Source of the DNA: UBA1479 sp002706405
GTDB taxonomy: Bacteria > Pseudomonadota > Alphaproteobacteria > Rhodospirillales > Casp-alpha2
Length of the DNA stretch: 64,000 nucleotides
Direction: 5' to 3'
Assembly (NCBI GenBank): GCA_963972255.1
Contig: CAXATO010000001.1
Coordinates: forward strand, 248,001-312,000
Shown here in pieces: positions 34,605 through 42,489 of the stretch (positions are counted from its first letter, which is position 1; every line of letters begins with the position of its first letter). The notes beneath the pieces were generated by a model. The model ran no database searches, was not told the origin of the DNA, and saw nothing but the letters and a program-made list of their open reading frames with translations. The position numbers and the translations under genes were made by a program.

Positions 34605-35276
34605 ATGAGCGAAGAAGCCGAAGCCGCTGAAGGCGGCGAACCTTCGATGGAAGACATCCTTTCTTCCATCCGCAAAATTTTGGCGGAGGAAGAGGATGAA
34701 GAGGGAGGCGACGCGCCGGCCGAGCAGGCTGCCGCGCCGGAACCCGAGCCCGAACCGGCACCGGAACCGGAGCCCGTGGCAGAGCCGGAGCCTGAGCCCG
34801 AACCGGAGCCTGAACCCGAAATCGAAATGACCGACGTGGACGAGCCGGAACCCGAACCGGAACCGCTGCCCGAACCGGAAGACATGTTCGAGCCAGAACC
34901 GGAGCCGGAACCTGTCGCCGCCGCCGCTGCGCCGCCGCCACCGCCGCCCCCCCCGCCGATGCCGGAGCCGGAACCGATGGCAGATATCATGGAATTGACG
35001 CCCGACATGGTCGCGCCCGACGCCATCCTGTCGCGTCCGACCTCGCTGCATGGCTCGGACGTTCTGGCCGAACTGGCCCGGGCGATCCTCGACCGCCGCG
35101 ATTTGCCGGTCATGTCCTCGGGCGATGCGTCGCTGGAAGGCATCGTGCGCGAAATGCTGAAGCCGATCCTGCGCGAATGGCTGGACCGCAATTTGCCCTA
35201 CCTGATCGAGCGCCTGGTGAAGAAGGAAATCGACACCATGGTCAATCGGGCGGAAGGGCTGGACAACTGGGGTTAG
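34605..35276 (+). CDS. popZ: Polar organizing protein PopZ (DUF2497)
   Basis: A 223-residue PopZ homologue with its three parts: an N-terminal helix (PSMEDILSSIRKILAEE, about 14-30), an acidic Pro/Glu-rich linker (about 31-125, with long PEP runs and a poly-Pro stretch near 109-118), and the C-terminal oligomerisation helices (about 138-215, with LKPILREWLDRNLPYLIERLV). PopZ condenses at cell poles and anchors the chromosome and signalling proteins. Its place between tolC and valS is usual in alphaproteobacteria. The start is ATG 34605. Confidence 0.9.
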   Translation: MSEEAEAAEGGEPSMEDILSSIRKILAEEEDEEGGDAPAEQAAAPEPEPEPAPEPEPVAEPEPEPEPEPEPEIEMTDVDEPEPEPEPLPEPEDMFEPEPEPEPVAAAAAPPPPPPPPPMPEPEPMADIMELTPDMVAPDAILSRPTSLHGSDVLAELARAILDRRDLPVMSSGDASLEGIVREMLKPILREWLDRNLPYLIERLVKKEIDTMVNRAEGLDNWG

Positions 35277-35370
35277 TCGAAAATCCCGAGCGCCCGGAAA
35301 CGGGCGCGACGACGATTTTCGCCAAGCAATAATTCCACCCGGCGTCCTGCCTGAAAAAGAATCACGATGA

Positions 35371-35404
35371 TGACCCCGGGGGGCTTTGTTCCCCGGGGTT
35401 TTTC
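35371..35404 (+). terminator. Terminator after popZ
   Basis: ACCCCGGGG (35373-35381) pairs with CCCCGGGGT (35391-35399), followed by TTTTT (35399-35403), about 95 bases after the popZ stop and ahead of valS. Confidence 0.88.
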
Positions 35405-35462
35405 GTTGTATACCCGCCAATCCCCACCGATTGATTCAAGCCGCTCCGAGGATTCTGCTCCC

Positions 35463-38132
35463 ATGGCCGAACTGGACAAGACATACCACCCCAAAGAGGT
35501 GGAAACCCGCCGATACGAGGAATGGGAACAAAGCGGCGCCTTCGCGCCCGGTCAGGTGCCCGAGGCGGGCGGCAACGGCCAGCCCTATACCATCGTCATT
35601 CCGCCGCCCAACGTGACCGGCAGCCTGCATATGGGCCATGCCCTCAACAACACGTTGCAGGACATCCTGATCCGCTACCACCGCATGAAGGGCGATCAGG
35701 CCCTGTGGCAGCCGGGCACGGACCACGCGGGCATCGCCACGCAGATGGTGGTCGAACGCATGCTGGAGGCCGAGGGCGTGAAGCGCACGGACCTGGGCCG
35801 GGAAAAGTTCGTCGACCGGGTATGGGAATGGAAAGCGGAATCGGGCGGCACCATCACCAAGCAACTGCGCCGCATGGGCGCTTCTTGTGATTGGTCGCGT
35901 GAGCGCTTCACCATGGACGAGGGCCTGTCCAAGGCCGTGGTCAAGGTGTTCGTGGAACTGCACAAGCAGGGCCTGATCTATCGCGACAAGCGGCTGGTCA
36001 ACTGGGATCCCAAGCTGCACACGGCGATCTCCGACCTGGAGGTCGAGCAGCGCGAGACCAAGGGCAAGATGTGGTACTTCAGGTATCCCATCGAGGGGCA
36101 GGACGGGAAGTTCATCACCGTCGGCACGACGCGGCCTGAAACCATGCTGGGCGATACCGGCGTGGCCGTGCACCCCGACGACGAGCGCTATACGGACCTG
36201 GTGGGCAAGAACGTGGTGCTGCCGATCGTCGGCCGGCGCATTCCCATCGTCGCCGACCATTACGCCGATCCGGAAAAGGGATCGGGGGCGGTGAAGATCA
36301 CCCCGGGCCACGATTTCAACGATTTCGAGGTCGGCAAGCGGGCCGGGCTCGACATCATCAACATCCTCGACGCCGACGCCCATCTGAACGAAAACGTGCC
36401 CGAAAAGTACCAGGGCATGGAGCGCTTCAAGGCGCGCGACGCCATCCTCGCCGAGATGGAGGCGTTGGGCCTGCTCGATCGGGTCGAGGACAACGACATG
36501 ACCGTGCCCCACGGCGACCGGTCCGGCGTGGTGGTCGAACCCTGGCTCATGGATCAGTGGTTCGTCGATGCCAAGACCCTGGCCAAGCCGGCCATCGAGG
36601 CCGTGGAGACCGGCAAGACCCAGTTCGTACCCAAGACCTGGGAAAATACCTATTTCGAATGGATGCGCAACATCCAGCCCTGGTGCGTGTCGCGCCAGCT
36701 GTGGTGGGGCCATCAGATCCCGGCCTGGTTCGGCCCCGATGGCGCCGTCTTCGTGGAAATGAGCGAGGACGCGGCCCAGGCCGCCGCCGACGCCCATTAC
36801 GGCAAGACGGTGGAGCTGACCCGCGATCCCGACGTGCTCGACACCTGGTTCTCCTCGGCCTTGTGGCCGTTTTCGACCCTGGGCTGGCCCGACGAGACGC
36901 CGGAACTGGCGCGCCACTACCCCACGGACGTGCTGGTCACCGGGTTCGACATCATCTTCTTCTGGGTCGCCCGCATGATGATGATGGGCCTGCACTTCAT
37001 GGACGAGGTGCCGTTCCACACGGTCTACATCCATGCCCTGGTGCGGGACGAGAAGGGCCAGAAGATGTCCAAGTCCAAGGGCAACGTCATCGACCCGCTG
37101 GACCTGATCGAGAAATTCGGCGCCGACGCGCTGCGCTTCACCCTGACGGCCTTCGCCGCCCAGGGCCGCGACGTGAAGATGTCGGAAAGCCGGGTGGAGG
37201 GGTACCGCAACTTCTGCACCAAGATCTGGAACGCCGCCCGGTTCTGCGAAATGAACGAATGCCGTGTCGATCCTGATTTTAATCCAAATTCGGTTAATTC
37301 CACATTGAACCGCTGGATCGTCGGCAAGGTGGCCGAGGCCGAGACGGCGATGACCACGGCGCTTGACGCCTATCGCTTCAACGATGCGGCCGGCTCCCTC
37401 TATGCCTTTACCTGGAACACCTTCTGCGATTGGTATCTGGAATTCGCCAAGCCCGTGTTCATGGGCGCGGACGAAACCGCCAAGGCGGAAACCCGGGCGA
37501 CCACGGCCTGGGTGCTGGACCAGATCATCACCTTGCTGCATCCCATCGTGCCCTTCATCACCGAGGAACTGTGGCAGACCCGGGCCGAGCGCGCGCAGCC
37601 GCTGATCACCACGCCCTGGCCCGTGTACGACCCGGCCCTGGTCGATGCCGCCGTCAACGCGGAAATGGATTGGGTGGTGCGCCTGATCTCACAGATCCGC
37701 GCCGTGCGTTCGGAAATGAACGTGCCGCCCAAGGCGAAAATCCCCATGCTGCTGAAGGACGCGGATGCGGCGGCCCAGGCCGCGCTCGCGACCCATCAGG
37801 ATCTGATCCTGCGCCTCGCCGGCCTGTCCGAGGCCAGCCTGCTGACGGGCGAGGTGCCCAAGGGCGCGGTGCAGGACGTGCTCGACGGCGCGATGATCAT
37901 CCTGCCGATTGCCGACGCCATCGACCTGGATGCGGAAAAGGCGCGGCTTTTGAAGGAAATCGCCAAGCAGGACGCGGAAATCGACCGCTTCGAGAAGAAA
38001 CTGGGCAACGCCAAGTTCGTCGCCAACGCCCCGGCCGAGGTCGTCGATGGCGAGCGCGAGAAACTGAGCGACGCCCAAGCCACCCGCGCGCGGCTCGAAG
38101 AGGCCTTGAAGCGCCTGGCGGCGGTGGCTTGA
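35463..38132 (+). CDS. valS: Valyl-tRNA synthetase
   Basis: An 889-residue class I synthetase. The HIGH-type motif appears as HMGH at residues 56-59, and KMSKS at 534-538. The editing domain inserts between them (about 190-350, with the TTRPETMLGDT block). The anticodon-binding domain covers about 610-760, and the ValS-specific C-terminal coiled coil about 820-889. It loads tRNA-Val with valine and removes threonine errors. The ATG at 35463 fits the family N-terminus DKTYHPKEVE. It is separated from popZ by a terminator, so it likely has its own promoter. Confidence 0.98.
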   Translation: MAELDKTYHPKEVETRRYEEWEQSGAFAPGQVPEAGGNGQPYTIVIPPPNVTGSLHMGHALNNTLQDILIRYHRMKGDQALWQPGTDHAGIATQMVVERMLEAEGVKRTDLGREKFVDRVWEWKAESGGTITKQLRRMGASCDWSRERFTMDEGLSKAVVKVFVELHKQGLIYRDKRLVNWDPKLHTAISDLEVEQRETKGKMWYFRYPIEGQDGKFITVGTTRPETMLGDTGVAVHPDDERYTDLVGKNVVLPIVGRRIPIVADHYADPEKGSGAVKITPGHDFNDFEVGKRAGLDIINILDADAHLNENVPEKYQGMERFKARDAILAEMEALGLLDRVEDNDMTVPHGDRSGVVVEPWLMDQWFVDAKTLAKPAIEAVETGKTQFVPKTWENTYFEWMRNIQPWCVSRQLWWGHQIPAWFGPDGAVFVEMSEDAAQAAADAHYGKTVELTRDPDVLDTWFSSALWPFSTLGWPDETPELARHYPTDVLVTGFDIIFFWVARMMMMGLHFMDEVPFHTVYIHALVRDEKGQKMSKSKGNVIDPLDLIEKFGADALRFTLTAFAAQGRDVKMSESRVEGYRNFCTKIWNAARFCEMNECRVDPDFNPNSVNSTLNRWIVGKVAEAETAMTTALDAYRFNDAAGSLYAFTWNTFCDWYLEFAKPVFMGADETAKAETRATTAWVLDQIITLLHPIVPFITEELWQTRAERAQPLITTPWPVYDPALVDAAVNAEMDWVVRLISQIRAVRSEMNVPPKAKIPMLLKDADAAAQAALATHQDLILRLAGLSEASLLTGEVPKGAVQDVLDGAMIILPIADAIDLDAEKARLLKEIAKQDAEIDRFEKKLGNAKFVANAPAEVVDGEREKLSDAQATRARLEEALKRLAAVA

Positions 38133-38268
38133 CCCACTTCTGATCTTGGGGCCCCGCTTGGCCTTTTGTCGGCAATATCCCACCGCGTGGCGGTTTCTCC
38201 GACAGCCGTGTGGATATTGATCCTTTTCTCCTAATATGCGCCCGGAATAGGAACTTTCAGGGGCTGGT

Positions 38269-38382
38269 ATGACCGGGCCGGGGGGCGGTAGCCTTCCCTG
38301 TAGGCAGATGAAGGAGGTTACAAAGTTGGAACCACCGATGCAGTCCCCCGACATATCGACCCAAACCCCATTGACCCGGTGA
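38269..38382 (+). CDS. Putative 37-residue small ORF
   Basis: ATG 38269 has AGGGG six bases upstream; the frame runs 37 codons to TGA at 38380-38382. Inside, ATGAAGGAGG places a strong AAGGAGG (38311-38317) seven bases before an in-frame TTG, so a 17- or 18-residue form is also possible. The peptide is Pro/Thr-rich with no known family. It ends inside the hairpin region that precedes a terminator. Confidence 0.3.
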   Translation: MTGPGGGSLPCRQMKEVTKLEPPMQSPDISTQTPLTR

Positions 38383-38430
38383 TCATCGGGTGGGATCGGG
38401 TGCGACGCCGATCCCGAAAACGCAAAAGGA

Positions 38431-38461
38431 AAGCCCCGCCCTTGAAACCGGCGGGGCTTTT
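38431..38461 (+). terminator. Terminator of the small unit upstream of mscS
   Basis: AAGCCCCGCC (38431-38440) pairs with GGCGGGGCTT (38450-38459) with a 9-base loop and TTTT (38458-38461) after it. It is 300 bp after valS, too far to be an obvious valS terminator. Confidence 0.8.
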
Positions 38462-38601
38462 ACGTTTGCGGATACGGAAATGGGCCGGGGTTGAGGGTTT
38501 TTATCCAACCACACGCAAGTCTTGTGAGCCGCCGCACACATCGACATAATCGGCCTTTCATTCCCGGGGGGCGGGGCGTAACGCAAGGATAGAGACCAAA
38601 C

Positions 38602-39468
38602 ATGGATAACGCAGAACAACAGATCGCCAACGCCCAGAAGGCCATCGAGACGATCATGCAGACCGCCGCCGACGTCGGCACGGAATACGGCATGAGCGTG
38701 ATCGGCGCCATCGTCATCCTGATCGTTGGCTGGTGGATTGCCGGCTGGGCCAAGCGGACGGTGACCAAGGCCCTCAACCGGGTCAAATCCATCGACGACA
38801 CGCTGACGCCGTTCCTGTCGTCCATCGTCGGGTATGTGGTCAAGATCTTCGTCCTGGTCGCGGTGCTCAACCAGTTCGGGGTGCAGACGACCTCGCTGAT
38901 CGCCATCTTGGGTGCCGCCGGTCTGGCCATCGGTCTGGCCTTGCAGGGCACGATGCAGAACGTCGCGGCCGGGGTCATGCTGCTGGTGCTGCGGCCGTTC
39001 AAGGCGGGGGATTTCATCGACGCCGGCGGCCAGTCGGGCACGGTGGTGGAGATCAGCCTGTTCACGACCGAGCTGAAGACGCCCGACGGCATCTTCAAGT
39101 CGGTGCCGAATTCCTCGATCTGGGGGGCGTCGATCACCAACTTCTCGCGCAACCCGACGCGCCGCATCGATCTGGTGGCGGGCATTTCCTATGGCGACGA
39201 CCTGCCGAAGGCCATGGACCTGCTGAAAGGCATCCTCGACAAGGACGCCCGGATCCTCAAGGACCCGGCCCCGGAAGTCATGGTGGTGGCCATGGCCGAC
39301 AGCTCCGTGAACATCAACCTGCGGGCCTGGGTCAAGATCAGCGACTACTGGCCGACCCTGTTCGCGCTCAACAAAGAGGTCAAGCTGGGCCTGGAGGCGG
39401 GTGGCTTCACCATTCCGTTCCCGCAGCAGGACGTCTACATGCATCAGGTCGGCAAAGCCGCCGAATAG
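38602..39468 (+). CDS. Small-conductance mechanosensitive channel, MscS family
   Basis: A 288-residue MscS of standard size. Three membrane helices (about 30-50, 70-90 and 100-130); the third, GAAGLAIGLALQGTMQNVAAG, shows the Gly/Ala packing pattern of the pore helix. The beta domain (about 131-180, with RPFKAGDFI) and the alpha/beta vestibule follow. It opens under membrane tension to release solutes during osmotic downshock. It is a lone gene after a terminator. Confidence 0.92.
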   Translation: MDNAEQQIANAQKAIETIMQTAADVGTEYGMSVIGAIVILIVGWWIAGWAKRTVTKALNRVKSIDDTLTPFLSSIVGYVVKIFVLVAVLNQFGVQTTSLIAILGAAGLAIGLALQGTMQNVAAGVMLLVLRPFKAGDFIDAGGQSGTVVEISLFTTELKTPDGIFKSVPNSSIWGASITNFSRNPTRRIDLVAGISYGDDLPKAMDLLKGILDKDARILKDPAPEVMVVAMADSSVNINLRAWVKISDYWPTLFALNKEVKLGLEAGGFTIPFPQQDVYMHQVGKAAE

Positions 39469-39556
39469 ACGGCACTGCCAATGCCGCCGGCGCCTCCGGG
39501 GTGTCGGCGGTAACCGCCTGTTAAGCCCGCTGAAATAGGCTGATCGTCGGAGACGT

Positions 39557-40132
39557 ATGACGATGACCGAGTTTCAGGCCCCCGAACTGCCCCTTAATCC
39601 GACGCCGGAGCAGCGCGCGGAATACATCATGATGCGGCTGGAGCAATTCATCCGCGAAGGCCGCAGCGTGGGCGAGGGCATGTCCTTCAAGCAATGGCAG
39701 GCCATGGCCAAGACGGAAATCGCCATCGCCATCGCCGCCGCCCAGAACGAGGTCCAGAAGGACGATCCGGTGACCCGGCGCCTGCTGTTCATGACGGCGG
39801 CCTGCCTGACCACCATCGGCTTCTGGGGCACGGCCGTGAGCCTGCACAAGACGGCCTATCTGGTGGGGGCGCTGGTCTGCGCCGGGGCGGGGGTCTTGCT
39901 GCTCGCCATTGCCGGCGAATGGCGCTTCCGCAAATGGCGGCGCAAGAAGGACGCCCAACTCCGCATCGAACGCCTCGCCAACATCGAGGCCCTCAACAAG
40001 CGCATCAAGGGCCTGGAGCGGGCGCTGGAGAAGGAGGAAAAGATGTTGGAGAAGAAGCTGAAGAAGGTGCGGGGGGAGGTCGATACCCTCCATGCGGCCA
40101 CCACGCCGCCGGTGCCGGGTGGGGCAGATTGA
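39557..40132 (+). CDS. Two-helix membrane protein with coiled-coil tail, unknown
   Basis: A 191-residue protein. A soluble N-terminal part (1-70) is followed by two hydrophobic helices (about 77-95 and 100-120) with a short turn. The C-terminal 65 residues are a highly charged helix (KRIKGLERALEKEEKMLEKK) likely to form a coiled coil in the cytoplasm. No family was recognised. GC content and codon use fit the surroundings. The start is ATG 39557, or 39563 six bases later. Confidence 0.7.
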   Translation: MTMTEFQAPELPLNPTPEQRAEYIMMRLEQFIREGRSVGEGMSFKQWQAMAKTEIAIAIAAAQNEVQKDDPVTRRLLFMTAACLTTIGFWGTAVSLHKTAYLVGALVCAGAGVLLLAIAGEWRFRKWRRKKDAQLRIERLANIEALNKRIKGLERALEKEEKMLEKKLKKVRGEVDTLHAATTPPVPGGAD

Positions 40133-40175
40133 GGCGCCTAGGTAAAAATTTGAAGATGGCTTGCGCGAGGGTGAA

Positions 40176-40619
40176 ATGGAATTGGAAAGAGAACTATTAA
40201 TTGAGCAATACAAAATCGCCAGATCTGCGATACGCGATATTCAAGACGATAGAAATTTCCACTCAGGTCGATATTCCGCGATCTTGACGGCCGTATTCGT
40301 TGGGTATGGTTTTGTCGCTCTGAAACCAGATTTCCCAAATGGTGAGTTTCAAAAACTTATTTCTTCCGGTCTTTGTGTATTAGGGTTTTTCTTTAGCTTA
40401 GTTTGGTCGCTCCACAATCATACGTTTTCTTCGGCTTTTTCAGCTGCATACAGTTCCCTCCGTGAGATGGAGAAGATATTACCCGCCAGCCCATTCTCTG
40501 AACAAAAAATTGATAGAAAAGAATTAGTTAGCACCTCTCGCCTGTTGGTTCTTGTGCCGTACGCAATAGCCTTGGCGTTCTTGGTGCTTTTGGTTCCCGT
40601 GTGGGACGTTTGTAACTAA
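40176..40619 (+). CDS. Small AT-rich membrane protein, RipA-like
   Basis: A 147-residue protein with two N-terminal-half membrane helices (about 37-52 and 65-85) and a third near the C-terminus (about 122-142). The pattern YK..R.AI near the N-terminus, VWSLHNHT and MEKILPASPFSE resembles RipA-family octameric membrane proteins, but the match is weak. The DNA is far more AT-rich than both neighbours, a sign of acquisition. ATG 40176 has GAGGG five bases upstream. Function unknown. Confidence 0.65.
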   Translation: MELERELLIEQYKIARSAIRDIQDDRNFHSGRYSAILTAVFVGYGFVALKPDFPNGEFQKLISSGLCVLGFFFSLVWSLHNHTFSSAFSAAYSSLREMEKILPASPFSEQKIDRKELVSTSRLLVLVPYAIALAFLVLLVPVWDVCN

Positions 40620-40655
40620 ATTTAAATCGTCGCGCGTTTGTTGTCGTGCAGTTGG

Positions 40656-41894
40656 CTAAACAATCCGTTCCAGAGCGTTTGTTAACCGCTCCACCTCTTC
40701 CACCGTATTGTAATGCGCCATCGACGTGCGGACGACGCCGTCCGCGGTGTCGCTGACGCCGACGGCCTCCAGCAGCCTGGGTGCGTAGAAATCGCCGTTC
40801 CAGCAGGCGATCTGTTGCGCCGTCAGGGCCTGGACGACCTCTGCCGATGACTTGCCCTTGATCGTGAACGCGAACGTCGGCGCGCGGTCGTGGGCCGTGT
40901 GGCGGCCCAGGAGGCGTAGGCTCGGCGTGTTGAGGGCGCCATCCAGGAACCGTTCGGCAAGCCGCTGTTCATGCGCCGCGATCAGGCCGAAGACCTGGGC
41001 CGTGCGGGCGTGGAGGGTGTTGGCGGGTTGATCGAAATGATGGGCGCAGAGGGCTTCGACATAATCGGCGATGCCGGCGAGCGCCGCGATGGTCTCGTGG
41101 TTGGGGCCGGCCGGGTTCAGCTTGTGCTGAATGTCGTCCTCGGCGAAGAACAGGTGGCCCTGGCCGCGGGCTTCCAACAATCGTTCCCGCTTGCCGTAGA
41201 GCATGCCGATGTGGGGGCCCATGATCTTGTAGAAACTGTAGAGGTAGAAATCGACATCCCAGGCCTTTACGTCGACGGCCCGGTGGGGAGCGTAGGCGAC
41301 GGCGTCGACGCAGACCATGGCCCCCGCCGCGTGAACCTGGCGCGTGATCGCCGGAACGTCGTTGATGTCGCCGGTGATGTTGGAGACATGGGGGAAGGCG
41401 ACCAGCCGCGTGCGCTCGGTCAGCAGGTCTTCCAGTAGATCGGTGCGCAACGCCCCCGTTTCCGCATCCACGGGCCATTCCTTGACGACGATCCCGAAGT
41501 CGGCCAAGCGCCGCCAGGGCGAGGAATTGGCCTCGTGGTTCAGGACCGCGACGATGACCTCGTCCCCGGCCTTCCACAGCGGCCTGAGCGCCTGGGCCAG
41601 GACGTAGACGTTCATGGAGGTGGAGGGGCCGATCACCACCTCGTCCGCCGTCGCCCCGATCATCTCCGCCATGCGGGCGTGGCCGTCGGCCATGCGTTCG
41701 GCCGCCAGTTGGGATTTTGGGTAGGGGGCCAGGGGCTGAACCTGGGAGGCACGCATATAGGCCGTCATGCGGTCGATCACTGCATTGGGCACGTAGGAGC
41801 CGCCGGCGTTTTCAAAAAACGCCCAGCCGTCGTTGAAGCAGGTGTGCGGGAACTGGGCGCGCACGAAAGGCAGATCGAGGAATGTTTGCGTCAT
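40656..41894 (-). CDS. Class V aminotransferase, cysteine desulfurase-like
   Basis: A 412-residue PLP enzyme of the class V fold. The PLP-binding Lys is in YLYSFYKIMGPHIG (about residue 225), preceded by VCVDAVAYAPHRAVDVK, which holds the cofactor Asp and His. The N-terminus (NDGWAFFENAGGSYVP) and SNITGDINDV follow the cysteine desulfurase / kynureninase-like pattern. The cysteine of the true desulfurase loop is not clearly placed, so the substrate is open. ATG 41894 begins the conserved part; an upstream GTG or ATG would add a non-conserved 21 residues. Confidence 0.8.
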   Translation of the reverse strand: MTQTFLDLPFVRAQFPHTCFNDGWAFFENAGGSYVPNAVIDRMTAYMRASQVQPLAPYPKSQLAAERMADGHARMAEMIGATADEVVIGPSTSMNVYVLAQALRPLWKAGDEVIVAVLNHEANSSPWRRLADFGIVVKEWPVDAETGALRTDLLEDLLTERTRLVAFPHVSNITGDINDVPAITRQVHAAGAMVCVDAVAYAPHRAVDVKAWDVDFYLYSFYKIMGPHIGMLYGKRERLLEARGQGHLFFAEDDIQHKLNPAGPNHETIAALAGIADYVEALCAHHFDQPANTLHARTAQVFGLIAAHEQRLAERFLDGALNTPSLRLLGRHTAHDRAPTFAFTIKGKSSAEVVQALTAQQIACWNGDFYAPRLLEAVGVSDTADGVVRTSMAHYNTVEEVERLTNALERIV

Positions 41895-41958
41895 GAGCGA
41901 AGAATAAACCACTGAGGCGGTGAGGCCGTGAGAAGAAAATGACGGCGCAGCTATCAAA

Positions 41959-42091
41959 TCTTCTCTGTGCGCTCCGTGGCGCCTCTGTGATCTCTGTGTC
42001 CCATTAATCAGGTGTTCCCGGAAAGGCCTGTGCCTGGATCGCCTGAGTAATGGGACACAGAGAAATCACAGAGAGCACAGAGAGAAGGATT
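41959..42091. repeat. Large imperfect inverted repeat with CACAGAG units
   Basis: The outer half of each arm is imperfect, while the inner 16 bases are exact: 41991-42006 and 42048-42063 are reverse complements (TAATGGGACACAGAGA). Multiple CACAGAG heptamers occur in each arm. The 41-bp centre has a second, smaller repeat (TCAGGTG with CGCCTGA). It lies between the aminotransferase and the PilZ gene and could be an unclassified mobile repeat or a long hairpin terminator for the convergent side. Confidence 0.7.
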
Positions 42092-42123
42092 ATGGCCGTC
42101 TCAGTGGTTCGGTCTTCCTGGAA

Positions 42124-42429
42124 TCATGCCTGCATGGCGAGGGACATGACCAGTTCGGCCAGAACCTCGGGATCGGCTTCGAACTTCAAGCCGAGCCGCC
42201 CTTTGCGGCACCAGGCGACGGTCGCGCTGACGTCGCCGAAGGCCCCCAGGTCGAGGGTCAAATGGCGGCCCTTGGACAGGTCCAGGGAGGCGATGATCTG
42301 CGCCCCCCCGGGGGAGATGTCCTCGATCAGGCATTTGGTGGAGGCGCTGCCCACGGTCACGCGCGCCTGAAAGCCCGAGGACTTTCGGTCGTGCTCGCGC
42401 CGGTTCAGGGCGAAGGCGTCTTCGGCCAT
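42124..42429 (-). CDS. PilZ-domain protein (cyclic di-GMP effector type)
   Basis: A 101-residue stand-alone PilZ domain. It begins RREHDRKSSGFQARV, the RxxxR-like c-di-GMP binding loop, and continues with CLIEDISPGGAQI, matching the (D/N)xSxxG motif (about residues 37-42). The loop Arg pattern is close to but not identical with the consensus, so binding is likely though not certain. The target is unknown. Confidence 0.8.
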   Translation of the reverse strand: MAEDAFALNRREHDRKSSGFQARVTVGSASTKCLIEDISPGGAQIIASLDLSKGRHLTLDLGAFGDVSATVAWCRKGRLGLKFEADPEVLAELVMSLAMQA

Positions 42430-42489
42430 GGCCGTTATCCCGTTTTTGTCACACCCGGGCCGACGTCCGGCCCCGTCTGGACGCGGGGC

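Larger units (their letters stand above)
38133..38601 (+). other. 469-bp region between valS and mscS: possible small transcription unit
   Basis: Not a normal gene gap. It contains a TAATAT -10-like element (38232-38237) without a good -35, a 37-codon reading frame (38269-38382), a palindrome CCGGTGATCATCGG (38376-38389), an 8-bp stem GGGATCGG/CCGATCCC (38392-38399 with 38408-38415), and a terminator (38431-38461). This could be a transcript of about 220 bases. From 38462 to mscS nothing more is seen. Confidence 0.4.

Noticed and set aside
34730..34960. Possible short tandem repeat array in popZ
   Set aside because: It encodes the Pro/Glu linker normal for PopZ; the repeats are codon-level low complexity, not a separate element.
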